From Bradyrhizobium sp. ISRA464 (GTDB lineage Bacteria > Pseudomonadota > Alphaproteobacteria > Rhizobiales > Xanthobacteraceae): a stretch of 64,000 nt of DNA. Below are positions 1 to 11,312 of the stretch, one piece after another; positions within the stretch are counted from its first letter, which is position 1; every line of letters starts with the position of its first letter. A program made the position numbers and the translations under genes. The stretch covers positions 3,658,001 to 3,722,000 of the forward strand of contig NZ_CP094526.1 of the NCBI RefSeq assembly GCF_029910095.1, read 5' to 3'. The notes under the pieces are model-generated. The model saw only the letters and a list, made by a program, of their open reading frames with translations. It did not search any database and was not told where the DNA came from.

Positions 1-285
1 AGCGTGGCGCTACTTGAAAGCTACCTGGACCGCCGGTTTCCCGCCTGGCGTCAGAACGCGCAGGACGACCGGGCAGGGCGGCAGCGCCGCCCGGCGGCGG
101 GTGGCAAAATGACGAACGAGGAGGCCTATCAGATCCTTGGCCTGCAGCCGGGAGCGACGCGTGACGAGATCAGCCGGGCCCACCGCACCCTGATGAAGAA
201 ACTCCATCCCGACCAGGGGGGGTCTACGTACCTCGCGGCCCGTGTAAACGAGGCCAAGGATACTCTGCTTCGCACGCATCTCTAA
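1..285 (+). CDS. J-domain (DnaJ-like) protein, C-terminal part
   Basis: Only the end of the gene is inside the window; the frame is already open at base 1. The last 60 residues form a J-domain: an N-terminal YQILGL helix, then KKLHPDQGG with the HPD tripeptide that stimulates Hsp70/DnaK ATPase, then an [11 protein letters not shown] helix that ends the protein. A J-domain at the extreme C-terminus fits the membrane-anchored DnaJ-like (TIM14/DjlA-type) proteins of alphaproteobacteria rather than canonical DnaJ. Partner and substrate cannot be told from this fragment. The true start lies upstream of the window. Confidence 0.8.
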   Translation, partial: SVALLESYLDRRFPAWRQNAQDDRAGRQRRPAAGGKMTNEEAYQILGLQPGATRDEISRAHRTLMKKLHPDQGGSTYLAARVNEAKDTLLRTHL

Positions 286-508
286 CTCCGGCACGCTACC
301 AACGCCACAAGCCGAGAGCTGCTTCCGTCGATCTCTGGTCGATGCCCCTGGAACATGATGCGATTGCGGGCATCATGCTGCGGTCGCCCGCCCTCGTTCG
401 GCGTGGTCGACCGTCCTTTCGGGAAAACTTAACCGTAAATTCTTGACGAGAAGTTTTCGTAACCTCGCGGCGCGCGGATCGGCCGTCGCGGTTGCCCGCC
501 AAAAGCAC

Positions 509-535
509 AAGGCCGGCGCTTGCGGCGCCGGCCTT
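509..535 (-). terminator. hairpin terminator of the D,D-carboxypeptidase gene
   Basis: Perfect 11-bp stem (AAGGCCGGCGC / GCGCCGGCCTT) with a 5-base loop, about 25 bp after the stop at 560. Read on the minus strand it is followed by a short T-rich run (GTGCTTTTGG), so it fits a rho-independent terminator. Confidence 0.6.
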
Positions 536-559
536 GCGAGTTTCAGAGGAAGCGGTCGA

Positions 560-2317
560 TCAGTTGCGAACCGTGATGCAGGAGATGTCCGCGCGCTTCA
601 GCGTCCGGCAGACCGCTTCGGCCTGATCGCGCTCGAGACCGGCGAAGCGGGCGCGATAGAGCTTGCGATCGCCCTTGGCGACCGTCTCGGTGAACGGATC
701 GGCCTTGCTCAGCATGCCGCGGGCCGAATTGCGGGCGAGATCGATGCGCTGCCTGGCTTCGCTCTCGGACTCCAGCGCGCCGACCTGAATGATCCAGCCG
801 GTGTGGGCAGTCGCCGCGGCCGGTTTGCTCGCGGGCTGGCTGTGGGCGGGTTCGATCGAGGCCACCGCCTGAGGCGCAGCCGGGGTGGGTGCCTGCACGG
901 ACGAGGCCGGCAGCACGCCGAGAATGCCGCTGCCGGTGCCGAAATTGGCCGGCTGCGGCGGCATATTAGCGGCCCGCGTCATCATCGCATTGGAGGTCTC
1001 GGCAACCTCGTTGCGCGACGGGATCGTGTTGGTGATCGGCGGCGCGGACTGCGCGGGACCGGCGGCAGCGAGCTTGATCTGTCCCGCCTTGACCTGAACC
1101 GTCTTCACCTTCACGGGTTTCATCGGTTCAGCAGAGCCGGGGATCGCGGCCATTGCCTGGCTTTGGATCACGCCGCTGGTCAGCGGCGCCGGCTCGGGCT
1201 TGGCCTGCGGGGCAGGCTTGGCCGGCAGCGGCGGCAGGGCCGCAGCAGCTGCGGCCATCAGCGAAGGCTTGTTGGCCGCCGGGCGAGGCGCCGGCATGGC
1301 GGTCGCGGCGGGTTCGGAAGCGGCGGCCATGCTCTCGGCGGCGCGGGGCGCGTCATCCGCATCGGCGACCTCGACATTGGCATCGGCCGGGTTGCGCTCG
1401 GTGATCGCGGCGGCGGTCCGCGTCGTCGCGGCCCTCGGCAGGTTCTCGGCGAGCAAGTTGCGCATGATGGCGTCGCGGGATCCGCCGCTGCGGCCGCCGA
1501 GCACCACGCCGATCAGGAAGCGGTTGCCGCGATGCATCGAGGTCACGAGGTTGAAGCCGGAGGCGCGGATGTAGCCGGTCTTGATGCCGTCCACGCCCTC
1601 GACGCTGCCGAGCAGATGATTGTGACCGGTGATCGTGCGGCCGCGGAAATTGAAAGCAGTCGTCGAGAAGTAGCGGTAGTAGCGCGGGAAGCGATCCTGG
1701 AGCGCGCGGCCGAGGATCGACTGATCGCGTGCCGTCGTCACCTGTTCGTCGTTGGGCAGGCCGGAGGCGTTGCGATAGACCGTCCTGCTCATGCCGAGTG
1801 CGCGCGCCTTGCGCGTCATCATCCTGGCGAAATCGTCTTCACTGCCGCCGATTGCCTCTGCGATCACGACCGCGGCGTCGTTGGCCGAACGGGTGATGAG
1901 GCCCTTGATGGCATCTTCGACCCTGATGGTCTGACCCGGACGGAGACCGAGCTTAGTCGGGTCCTGTTCGGACGCATGCTCGGAGACCGGCATTTCGGTG
2001 TCGAGCTTCATCTTGCCGGAGTCGAGACGCTCGAACAGCAGATAGAGCGTCATCATCTTGGTCAGGGAAGCGGGGTGCCGCAGGCCATCGGGACTGTTGG
2101 AGGCCAGCACCGCGCCTGAATTGCCGTCGACGACGATCGAGGCGAACTTCGGACCGTAGCTCTCGCCTGCGTCCTGGCTGTGATGATGGCGGGCGTGACG
2201 ATGCCGGTAGCGGCGCGCCTCGGCGCTGTCACTGATCAGGATCGTCGTCGTGAGGGTAACGAGCCCGAGAACGCCAACTCGCAATGCGCGCGAGGAAGCC
2301 AAGGTTGTACGAAGCAT
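560..2317 (-). CDS. D-alanyl-D-alanine carboxypeptidase with SPOR domain
   Basis: A penicillin-binding-protein 5/6-type (peptidase S11) enzyme that trims the terminal D-Ala of peptidoglycan stem peptides in the periplasm. The 585-residue product starts with a signal-like hydrophobic segment (residues 12-30) and a His/Arg-rich stretch. The catalytic motifs are all present: SLTK (S84, K87), SAN (S144-N146) and KTG (246-248). A Pro/Ala-rich linker (about 300-500) leads to a C-terminal SPOR domain (about 505-580), which binds denuded glycan at the division site. The length exceeds simple PBP5 because of the linker and SPOR. It is a single gene, divergent from the phasin gene. Confidence 0.93.
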   Translation of the reverse strand: MLRTTLASSRALRVGVLGLVTLTTTILISDSAEARRYRHRHARHHHSQDAGESYGPKFASIVVDGNSGAVLASNSPDGLRHPASLTKMMTLYLLFERLDSGKMKLDTEMPVSEHASEQDPTKLGLRPGQTIRVEDAIKGLITRSANDAAVVIAEAIGGSEDDFARMMTRKARALGMSRTVYRNASGLPNDEQVTTARDQSILGRALQDRFPRYYRYFSTTAFNFRGRTITGHNHLLGSVEGVDGIKTGYIRASGFNLVTSMHRGNRFLIGVVLGGRSGGSRDAIMRNLLAENLPRAATTRTAAAITERNPADANVEVADADDAPRAAESMAAASEPAATAMPAPRPAANKPSLMAAAAAALPPLPAKPAPQAKPEPAPLTSGVIQSQAMAAIPGSAEPMKPVKVKTVQVKAGQIKLAAAGPAQSAPPITNTIPSRNEVAETSNAMMTRAANMPPQPANFGTGSGILGVLPASSVQAPTPAAPQAVASIEPAHSQPASKPAAATAHTGWIIQVGALESESEARQRIDLARNSARGMLSKADPFTETVAKGDRKLYRARFAGLERDQAEAVCRTLKRADISCITVRN

Positions 2318-2617
2318 CTACTTCCCCGTCCCAATTTCTATCTAGATCACTGGTGCGTTAGGCGAAATTGTGCCCGACGCCCGCCGATCCTTGCCTGCGC
2401 AACAAGCCGATCTGGGCAGAATGCTCTGCCCTGCTTGCGGCTCAGGTCTGCTCTTCTAGCTAAGGTGCTGTTCACAAACAGTTTTCAGGCTGTCTGTCGG
2501 AAGGCGAACGAAGCCCGGGAATCAGGTTAGGCGGCCCGAGTTTCCAAAAGATTAAGCAACCGTTGCGTAGTCCCCCGGGGTTTATGGCAAATGCCCGGGA
2601 ATCAAGCCACTGATTTG

Positions 2618-2629
2618 TGCGATGCACAA
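2618..2629 (+). promoter_or_regulatory. PhaR-like operator 1
   Basis: TGCGATGCACAA fits the TGCRNYGCASMA consensus that I recall for the Bradyrhizobium PHB regulator PhaR at every position. It lies just upstream of a TTGACT -35-like hexamer, in front of a phasin gene, the expected PhaR target. Confidence 0.6.
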
Positions 2630-2635
2630 GATTCC

Positions 2636-2663
2636 TTGACTTCATTGTGCGGTGCACTATGTT
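2636..2663 (+). promoter_or_regulatory. phasin promoter, sigma70-like
   Basis: TTGACT (2636-2641), a 16-bp spacer, and TATGTT (2658-2663). The second PhaR-like site (2648-2659) covers the spacer and reaches into the -10 box, so a bound repressor would block RNA polymerase. Confidence 0.5.
2648..2659 (+). promoter_or_regulatory. PhaR-like operator 2
   Basis: TGCGGTGCACTA differs from the remembered PhaR consensus at one position and lies exactly 30 bp (about three helical turns) from the first site, so both would be on the same face of the DNA. Confidence 0.5.
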
Positions 2664-2734
2664 GCCGGCGTCAGGGGGCCGGGAGCTTCCCGGCAATAAT
2701 GCAAATGCGTTTTCAAGTCTGGGATAAGGAACTC

Positions 2735-3070
2735 ATGATCAAGATCGAAGACATTCAGAACTACGGCAAGCAGCATCTGGAATCGGTCACGGCGTCCGCG
2801 ACCAATCTGCAGAGCGGCGTTCAGGCCATCGCGGCGGCCTATGGCGACTACGCCAAGAAGTCCTTTGAAGACACCAAGTCGTTTGTGGAGCAGATCTCGG
2901 GCGTGAAGTCGCTGGACAAGGCGATCGAGGCGCAGAGCGAGTTCGTGCGCTCGACCTACGAGACCTTCGTGTCGGAATCGCAGAAGATCGCCGGCCTCTA
3001 CAGCGACTGTGCCAAGCAGACCTTCCAGCCGTTCGAGGGCCTGGTCGGGAAGTTCTCGCCAGCCCAGTAA
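2735..3070 (+). CDS. phasin family protein
   Basis: A 111-residue amphipathic, mostly helical protein of the Phasin_2 type, which coats polyhydroxybutyrate granules and limits their size. The sequence is rich in Ala, Gln, Ser and Lys, with the family-like stretch YAKKSFEDTKSFVEQISG and a second FVRSTYETFVSES helix. I chose ATG 2735 because AAGGA precedes it by 4 bases; the same frame is open further upstream with an ATG at 2699, but that has no better ribosome site. The PhaR-like operators upstream and the terminator downstream make it a single-gene, PHB-responsive unit. Confidence 0.88.
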   Translation: MIKIEDIQNYGKQHLESVTASATNLQSGVQAIAAAYGDYAKKSFEDTKSFVEQISGVKSLDKAIEAQSEFVRSTYETFVSESQKIAGLYSDCAKQTFQPFEGLVGKFSPAQ

Positions 3071-3093
3071 GCGGCTCGAAGATCTCGAAAATC

Positions 3094-3125
3094 AAAAGCC
3101 CGGCCGTTTCGGCCGGGCTTTTTGT
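3094..3125 (+). terminator. phasin gene terminator
   Basis: Stem AAGCCCGGCC / GGCCGGGCTT with a 5-base loop, followed by TTT, 25 bp after the phasin stop: a textbook rho-independent terminator. Confidence 0.9.
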
Positions 3126-3141
3126 TGCGGGCGCTGCGCGA

Positions 3142-3974
3142 CTATCTTGCCAGCCGCAGCTTGCTGGGCGCGGTTCCGATCGTGTTGAAGGTCGTCACGA
3201 TCTGGCTCGAGCTGGTCAGCATGCAGAACTTGTCGGGGCTGCTCGCACAATTCTGCAGCACGGTCGAGGTGGGGTCCGCAGGCAAGTCGGTGTTCACCTG
3301 GATCGTGTAGATCGTGTACATCGGCTGGCCGTTGGAATCCGTCGCCTTCTTCAGGTTCTGGCACATCAGGGCTTGCCGGGCGTCGATCGGATTGCCCGAC
3401 GCGTGTGTGCTGCCGTCACCATAGTCGGGCCAGCGGTCCTCGGTGTTCAGACCGTCTGACAGCAGAATGATGACCCTGTTGTAGGTCGTGTTGGAGTCCT
3501 CCGCCGGTGCGTTGAGGGGGCCGCCCGGGATTAGGGACTGCCACGCCCAGGCCAACCCGACCGCCTGGTCGGTGCCGCCGGTCGGCTGCATCGCGTTGAC
3601 CGCGGTCTTCAGCGCGCTCCAGTTGTAGCTCAGCGGAATGATCGGCTCGAGCTGCAACAAGCGCTGCTGCTGCAATAAGCGGTGCCGTTCTCGTAATACT
3701 CGTTGGCGGGGAACAGCGTCGTGACATCGGACGTTGCCGGCAGCGCGCCCGTCGCATCGTTGGGCTGCGTGCGGTCCGTGATGCAGCCCGTCCAGGTGCT
3801 GATCGGATTGGTCGATGCCTGCTGCCAGTCGTTCTTGACCGCGGGGATCGATGTGGTCGGAGTCCATTGGTTGTTGGCGAAACCGACGACAGCGCTCGCC
3901 CGACGCTGGTTCGTGTTGTGCGTCGTGCCGTTGGGTCCGCCAAGGGATACCGGAGCGGGGGCAAAAAGCCCGCT
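3142..3974 (-). pseudogene. VWA-domain TadE/TadG-like pilus protein remnant
   Basis: The downstream part (about 3142-3660) encodes the end of a von Willebrand A domain: PTGGTDQAVGLAWAW, then VIILLSDGLNTEDRW with the beta-strand and DG motif, then TIYTIQVNT. Proteins of this kind are the large TadE/TadG-like partners of Flp pili. The upstream part continues the same protein in another frame (TWTGCITDRTQPND, then FPANEYYENGTAYC), so there is a one-base frameshift around 3660-3690 in a CAG repeat tract. That upstream frame is closed by TAA at 3975-3977 with no start codon after it, so the long N-terminal part is gone. I infer a decayed gene rather than a sequencing artefact, because two lesions are needed. 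Confidence 0.75.
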
Positions 3975-4334
3975 TTATCCTCAACGCCGGCTAAACCGGC
4001 GGGGCGACTCCTTTGTCAAATCTGCTGGAAACGATTAACCTTAGGGCGATTGCCGCCACGGGAATTGCGGCCGGTCGGGGGCCGCTGCGGGCGTCAGTTC
4101 GGCGCTTGCGGCAAAGCGCCGTCGGGCCCATATTCGAACTGCCGACCCAGCCGCTGGGTCGGACCGGGAGCGGCAATCTGGAAAAGCGTTGCTGGAGGTT
4201 CCGCGATGGGCTGCTGCGGCAATCGCGAAACATCCCCGATGCGCTTACCGGTTTCCCCTGGGAATTCGAACGCCTGAGCCATGTTGCGATCCACGTCCAC
4301 ATCCCCTTCGTCGTCGGCGCCGTCAGTGCCCCAA
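3975..4334. other. intergenic region upstream of clpS
   Basis: 360 bp between the VWA remnant and clpS. It probably holds the clpS promoter. I see no supported gene, only overlapping chance frames. Confidence 0.5.
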
Positions 4335-4667
4335 ATGAGCAATGACGAGAACCGCAATGGAGGGGCCGGCAGCCCGTCGACCTCGGTCATCACCAAGGTC
4401 AAGCCGAAGACCAAACGTCCGAACCTGTATCGTGTCCTGATCCTGAACGACGATTACACGCCGATGGAGTTCGTCGTTCACGTGCTGGAGAGGTTCTTCA
4501 ACAAGGACGCCGAGGCGGCGACCAAGATCATGCTCCATGTCCACCATCACGGAATCGGCGAGTGCGGCATCTTCACCTACGAGATCGCCGAGACCAAGGT
4601 AACGCAGGTGATGGACTTCGCGCGCAAGCATCAGCATCCGCTGCAATGCGTGATGGAAAAGAAATAG
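4335..4667 (+). CDS. clpS: ATP-dependent Clp protease adaptor ClpS
   Basis: ClpS delivers N-degron substrates (N-terminal Leu, Phe, Tyr, Trp) to the ClpA unfoldase. The 110-residue product has the disordered N-terminus and then the conserved core: [18 protein letters not shown] (the Asn-Asp-Asp-Tyr-Thr-Pro motif contacts the substrate amine), [10 protein letters not shown] and the terminal [10 protein letters not shown]. The start at 4335 gives the MSNDEN- terminus; an in-frame ATG at 4281 would add 18 low-complexity residues. It is followed 257 bp later by clpA, its partner. Confidence 0.96.
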   Translation: MSNDENRNGGAGSPSTSVITKVKPKTKRPNLYRVLILNDDYTPMEFVVHVLERFFNKDAEAATKIMLHVHHHGIGECGIFTYEIAETKVTQVMDFARKHQHPLQCVMEKK

Positions 4668-4924
4668 TCCGCCGGTAACCACCGCTCCGCCGCGTCAGCG
4701 GAACGGGTCTTGCATTGCACTCGTGACGGAAGCGAACGGCATCCCGTATGTCACGGGTGGCGGTTGTGCGACATCATGGTGCCTGAAATTTAGAGGAAAA
4801 CCATCACGCCGGAACCGGGCTTTCGCCACGATCCATCGTAACTATATCACGGGGGATCACGAAGGTTGTTATTGCCTGACCCGGCAATGGCGATCATGAT
4901 GGCCGGGGGCCATAGAGGACGCGA

Positions 4925-7333
<2,409 letters not shown>

Positions 7334-7356
7334 AGCCGTAACAAACGATCAAATGA

Positions 7357-7386
7357 AAAGGCCGGCTGAACAGCCGGCCTTTTTGT
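7357..7386 (+). terminator. clpA terminator
   Basis: Stem AAGGCCGGCT / AGCCGGCCTT around a short loop, then TTTT, 24 bp past the clpA stop. Confidence 0.88.
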
Positions 7387-7446
7387 TTGGCGCAGCGGGC
7401 GGACGACCGGAGCCTGATGCGGCGATCCGGATCGCATTGCGCGGCG

Positions 7447-8865
7447 TCACTCGCCCCGCAGGCGCTGGCTCTCATGGACCCGCACCCGCTCGGCGCCCCG
7501 GCTGCCGGCCGACGACAATCTGAGCGTAGAGAGCGCCGCCCCGACCACGGCAAAGCCGACGCCGACCATGAGCGAGATCCGGGTGCCATCGTCCGGATAG
7601 CGCGCCAGCAGCAACGCGACCAAGGCTGCGCCCATGGTCTGTCCCAGCAGGCGTGCCGTTCCGAGCATTCCACTGGCGCCGCCGGAGCGCTCGCGCGGCG
7701 CGGCGGCGATCATGGTGCGGTTGTTGGGGGTCTGGAACAAACCAAAGCCGGCACCGGCGAGCGCCATGCGCCAGATCACGTCGAGGGGTGAGGCCGCGAC
7801 CGGCATCATCGCCAACGTGCCCAAGCCCAGCGCGAACACCAGCAACCCGATGCCGCCCAACAGGCCGGCCGGATAGCGCTCGACCAGCCAGCCTGCGAGC
7901 GGGGCTGCAAATGCGACTGCGATCGGCCAGGGCGTAATCAGCAGGCCGATCTGCACCGCCGAATATCCGAAGTGCCGCTCGAGATAGAAGGGCATCGCGA
8001 CAAAGGCCAGCATCTGGCCGCAGAAGGAGGCGATCGAGGTGCCGATCGACAGCGCGAAAATCGGAATTCGCAGCAGGTCGACCGGCAACAGCGGAGAGGG
8101 AAGGTGCGTCTGCCGCCGGACCAGCAAGACGCTTGCGATGGCCGCGATGGCGAACTCGGTCAGACAGAGATACAGCGCCTCGCCGTGCCCGGCGCTGTCG
8201 ATCGCGGTAATGCCAACTCCGAACGTAACGGCGCTCAGGGCGGCGCTCTGCCAGTCAAAGGCGTGACTGGCCGGCTTGGTGTGCGGCAGATAGTACCAGC
8301 CCAGGGCCAGCGTCGCGATGCCGAGCGGGATGTTGATGGCAAACAGATAGGGCCATGTTCCGACTGCCAGAATGATCGAGGCCACGGTGGGGCCCACCGC
8401 GGCCGAGACGGCGACGACGAGCGCGTTGACGCCGATGCCGCGGCCGAGCAGCGCGCTCGGATAGGTGAAGCGGACCAGCGCGGAGTTGACGCTCAGAATT
8501 CCGGCTGCGCCAAATCCCTGCATGACCCGCGCCACGGTCAGCAGCGGCAGGGTGTGCGACAGCGCGCAGAACGCCGAAGCGAGTGTGAAGAGCGCCAGCC
8601 CCGCCAGATAGACTCGGCGATAGCCGATGATTTCGCCGAGCGAAGCCAACGGCAGCAACGAAATCGTGATCGCCAACTGATAGCCGTTGACGATCCAGAT
8701 CGAAAACGCGGGGCTCGCGTCAAGATCCCGGGCGATGGTCGGCAACGCGACGTTGGCGATCGAGCCATCGATGACGGCCATCACGAGGCCGAGCGCGATC
8801 GTGAGAATGGCCCAATTGCGCTGTGGTTTCGGCAGGCCGTCGGCATGCTCGATCATTGCTGACAT
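7447..8865 (-). CDS. MFS efflux transporter, DHA2-like
   Basis: A 472-residue inner-membrane major facilitator of the drug:H+ antiporter type. The first helix carries the motif VMAVIDGSIANVALPTIARDL typical of EmrB/QacA relatives; next come the loop 2-3 motif LGEIIGYRRVYLAGL, the RVMQGFGAAG motif, and many hydrophobic helices. Substrate cannot be inferred. It is transcribed alone, against clpA, and is bracketed by the real clpA end and a vestigial clpA tail, which suggests the gene arrived by recombination at the clpA 3' end. Confidence 0.88.
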   Translation of the reverse strand: MSAMIEHADGLPKPQRNWAILTIALGLVMAVIDGSIANVALPTIARDLDASPAFSIWIVNGYQLAITISLLPLASLGEIIGYRRVYLAGLALFTLASAFCALSHTLPLLTVARVMQGFGAAGILSVNSALVRFTYPSALLGRGIGVNALVVAVSAAVGPTVASIILAVGTWPYLFAINIPLGIATLALGWYYLPHTKPASHAFDWQSAALSAVTFGVGITAIDSAGHGEALYLCLTEFAIAAIASVLLVRRQTHLPSPLLPVDLLRIPIFALSIGTSIASFCGQMLAFVAMPFYLERHFGYSAVQIGLLITPWPIAVAFAAPLAGWLVERYPAGLLGGIGLLVFALGLGTLAMMPVAASPLDVIWRMALAGAGFGLFQTPNNRTMIAAAPRERSGGASGMLGTARLLGQTMGAALVALLLARYPDDGTRISLMVGVGFAVVGAALSTLRLSSAGSRGAERVRVHESQRLRGE

Positions 8866-8967
8866 GTAGTGAGGTTGCCTTCGGTTCCGGCATGGGTTGG
8901 CCTACCGCATGCTGGATTGACCCGGACTTTGCAACCCCGAAATGCCGCGATGCAGCATTGCGGCAAG

Positions 8968-9008
8968 GCAACGGCCCAGCATCGCGCGGGCCACTGGTGA
9001 AGGCCTGA
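8968..9008 (+). pseudogene. vestigial clpA 3' end
   Basis: The frame ending at TGA 9006-9008 encodes GPASRGPLVKA-stop, identical to the last 11 residues of clpA (7298-7333). The two 36-base segments differ at seven bases, and every difference is synonymous. Nothing further upstream resembles ClpA. A strong terminator follows 20 bp later, as expected for the end of a real gene. I infer a displaced or second clpA tail, not a gene in its own right. Confidence 0.75.
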
Positions 9009-9028
9009 GCCACTGAGATCAGTGTAGA

Positions 9029-9060
9029 GCCGGCCGTCGCGAGACGGCCGGCATTTTCTT
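9029..9060 (+). terminator. terminator after the clpA remnant
   Basis: Perfect 10-bp stem GCCGGCCGTC / GACGGCCGGC with a GCGA tetraloop and an ATTTTCTT tail on the plus strand. No intact plus-strand gene precedes it; it fits the lost clpA copy. Confidence 0.8.
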
Positions 9061-9102
9061 GCTGGGCGCGTCAGGGATGGGTCAAATCGACCCGGCGACC
9101 GA

Positions 9103-9810
9103 TCAGCATTCGCTCGAGAACCTTGGTTCCGCTAGCGATCTGCTCGTCGAAATCTTCACCGAGTAATCTTCTCCTTGGATCTTGTTGGACGAGTTGATCT
9201 TGATCCACACGGTGAGGTCATCGTGGCAGGTGCTCAGCAGGCAATAACCGGCAAAATCGCAAACCAACGTGTGATAGGGGCTGCCTGCGCGCGTTTGGTT
9301 GTCGAGAAACTTGATGAACTTGCTCGACGGATCTTGCGGTTCGCCTAGCCTGATCCATCCATACTGGTCCGCCTTCTCGTTGATGGCAGTCGCGCGATAA
9401 CGCTCCCAATCAAGCTTCCAGGCCGCGCAATTGGCATCCTTGCCTGACAGCAGGCCGACGTTGAAAACGCCCTTGACGATCTTCGTCCCGAGAATGTCAT
9501 TTTTCCTGTTCGCCGATGCGACGACGGCGCTCCATTCCGACGACTTCAGCTTGGACAAATACTTTTCTGGATCACGCCCCAGATCAAACACCCTGAAGAG
9601 ATCGGGGGCTTTTCCCGCCGGAGCAGCGGTTTGAAACTGGATGCGAGTGTTCTCCGGATCGTCTTTCGGCAATGCGACCGTCACGTCCTTGACGACGACG
9701 CGGTATCTACCATCCGGCAATTGTGGAAGCCGGCCGTCGGCGGCGTGGCTCGAAAGGGTCAACCCGAAGAATATGAGCGCTATGGTGCCTAGTCTATGGT
9801 GGGGCAACAC
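9103..9810 (-). CDS. secreted hypothetical protein
   Basis: 235 residues beginning with a clear signal peptide (hydrophobic IALIFFGLTLSS, cleavage probably after SHA). The mature part has scattered cysteines, three of them close together in CDFAGYCLLSTCHDD near residues 186-198, which could form disulfides in the periplasm. I do not recognise the family. It is a single gene between the clpA remnant and the PilZ gene. Confidence 0.65.
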   Translation of the reverse strand: MLPHHRLGTIALIFFGLTLSSHAADGRLPQLPDGRYRVVVKDVTVALPKDDPENTRIQFQTAAPAGKAPDLFRVFDLGRDPEKYLSKLKSSEWSAVVASANRKNDILGTKIVKGVFNVGLLSGKDANCAAWKLDWERYRATAINEKADQYGWIRLGEPQDPSSKFIKFLDNQTRAGSPYHTLVCDFAGYCLLSTCHDDLTVWIKINSSNKIQGEDYSVKISTSRSLAEPRFSSEC

Positions 9811-9851
9811 ACGACTGAATCCTTAGTCAGGAGCGGGACGGGCGCAGGCGC

Positions 9852-10205
9852 TCAGCCCTCGCCAATCAGTTCCTTGATCCGGCGCTGGAGCTGGCGCTTC
9901 TTGATCTCGCTGCGGCGCAGGCGCTCATCGAGATCGCTGACCGGGGTGTCCGATGTCATGATGCGGAAGGCAAGCCCGACCTTGTTGGCCTGGCGCCAAA
10001 TCAGCCGCGCGAGGAACGAGCGGCCCTTGCGGGCGACGCTGAGGTTGATCTCCTCGGGCAATCGTTCCGCGTGGTCAATCTCCACGCAGGCGCCGTGCTC
10101 GCTGATGTTGCGAACGACGCAATCCATCGTCGAACCGTGCTCATTGATTTTGGCGACACCGCCATAAAGCACCTTGTCGCGTGCGTCGTGGCGCCGGTCC
10201 TGCAT
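9852..10205 (-). CDS. PilZ domain protein
   Basis: A 117-residue single-domain PilZ protein, expected to bind cyclic di-GMP. Both ligand motifs are visible: an Arg-rich N-terminus (RRHDAR, matching RxxxR) and NISEHGA (D/NxSxxG) about 30 residues later. The C-terminal tail is basic and helical. Such stand-alone PilZ proteins act as c-di-GMP-dependent switches on motility or exopolysaccharide partners; the partner is not apparent from the neighbours. Confidence 0.85.
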   Translation of the reverse strand: MQDRRHDARDKVLYGGVAKINEHGSTMDCVVRNISEHGACVEIDHAERLPEEINLSVARKGRSFLARLIWRQANKVGLAFRIMTSDTPVSDLDERLRRSEIKKRQLQRRIKELIGEG

Positions 10206-10355
10206 CTGAAATCCTCCAAATGAATGGAACCAATCTATCGGGTCGTGATGCGGTGAGAAGGTCGGCGCCGAGGGCTGTTGTAGTTAACGTAAACTGATTG
10301 CAGCCGCGACCCTCCGGATTCCCGGGCATTTTGCGCGGCGCGAAAGTTGCGACGA

Positions 10356-11312
10356 TCAGTTCGGCAACCGGCTTTGCCGCCAATCGCGCGGCGACATGCC
10401 GTAATGCTCGCGGAACACCCGGCCGAAATGCGAGAGGTCGTTGAAGCCCCAGGCGAACGCGATCTCACTGATGTGGCGATGCGCATGGGTGAGGGAGGCG
10501 AGGTCGCGCTTGCAGCGCTCGAGCCGCTGCGCCAGCACGAAGCGCTGGAACGAGGTGTCTTCGTCGGCGAACAGGCTGTTGATGTAACGCGGCGAGATGC
10601 CGAGCGCCGCGGCGGTCTCGGCGAGGCCGAGATCGGGGTTCGGCAGATGTGCCAGCACATGGGCCTTCAGACGGTACAGAAGGCCCGAGCGATGGGTTGA
10701 CGACGTCAGCGTGGCGCGCCCGAGCCGCTCGCTCATGGCCATGGCGAGGAGATCGACGGCCTGGTCCGCGAGCCGGATCGCGGTGTCATCATCGAGCCGG
10801 TCGGCGACCTCGGAGAGCCCGGCGATGAACTGGGAGGCCAGCCGCTCGACCGGGCGGTCCGGCGTGAAGGTGGTCGCGGTGAGAGGCTCGGTGCCGGCAA
10901 AGCGCCGGTGCAGCATCGCGCGCGGCACCTGAAAGATGGTTTGCGTGAAGTCGTCGTCGAACCGCAACTCGTAAGGCCGGGTCGTGTCGTAGAATGCAAA
11001 CTCGCCCGGCTGGATGACAGTCTCGCGGCCGTCCTGCAACACGGCGCCGGCGCCGCGCCGGCCGAGCGCGAACAGCACGAAGTCCTCGGTCGCGCGCGCG
11101 ATCCGCGAGGGTGTGCGCAACACCCGTTGCTGACTTGACGAGACGGTCGAGCATTTCGCCGGTCCCACCTGGGAGCTGGTGATGGCGCCGTGGAAGGCGG
11201 TGCCGAGGTCGGACTTGCAATCAAGCTGCACGAAGACGTCGCAGACGATGTCCTGCCAGAGTGCAAGGCGCCGATGCGTGGGCGCGTCTTCCGTGGTGAA
11301 CAGGGCCGGCAT
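10356..11312 (-). CDS. AraC-family transcriptional regulator of the nitrile cluster
   Basis: 318 residues: an N-terminal AraC-binding-like sensor half (about 1-180, with the PGEFAFYDTTRPYEL cupin-type segment) and a C-terminal AraC helix-turn-helix pair (about 215-315) including LGISPRYINSLFADE, ISEIAFAWGFNDLSHFGRVFRE and the closing YGMSPRDWR. It has a strong ribosome site (GGGAGG, 5 bases before ATG). It is divergent from nitrilase and aldoxime dehydratase with about 200 bp between, the arrangement of NitR-type activators of nitrilase genes in actinobacteria. I infer that it senses the aldoxime, nitrile or acid and activates the cluster. Confidence 0.88.
   Translation of the reverse strand: MPALFTTEDAPTHRRLALWQDIVCDVFVQLDCKSDLGTAFHGAITSSQVGPAKCSTVSSSQQRVLRTPSRIARATEDFVLFALGRRGAGAVLQDGRETVIQPGEFAFYDTTRPYELRFDDDFTQTIFQVPRAMLHRRFAGTEPLTATTFTPDRPVERLASQFIAGLSEVADRLDDDTAIRLADQAVDLLAMAMSERLGRATLTSSTHRSGLLYRLKAHVLAHLPNPDLGLAETAAALGISPRYINSLFADEDTSFQRFVLAQRLERCKRDLASLTHAHRHISEIAFAWGFNDLSHFGRVFREHYGMSPRDWRQSRLPN

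Larger units (their letters stand above)
2318..2734. other. divergent intergenic region, carboxypeptidase/phasin
   Basis: 417 bp between two divergent genes. The right-hand part carries the phasin promoter and PhaR-like sites listed separately. I see no convincing ORF or RNA gene in the rest. Confidence 0.6.

Noticed and set aside
443..2119. Long plus-strand frame (558 residues) opposite the D,D-carboxypeptidase gene
   Set aside because: Low-complexity Arg/Gly/Ala composition and complete overlap with a gene that has all its catalytic motifs; a GC-rich shadow.
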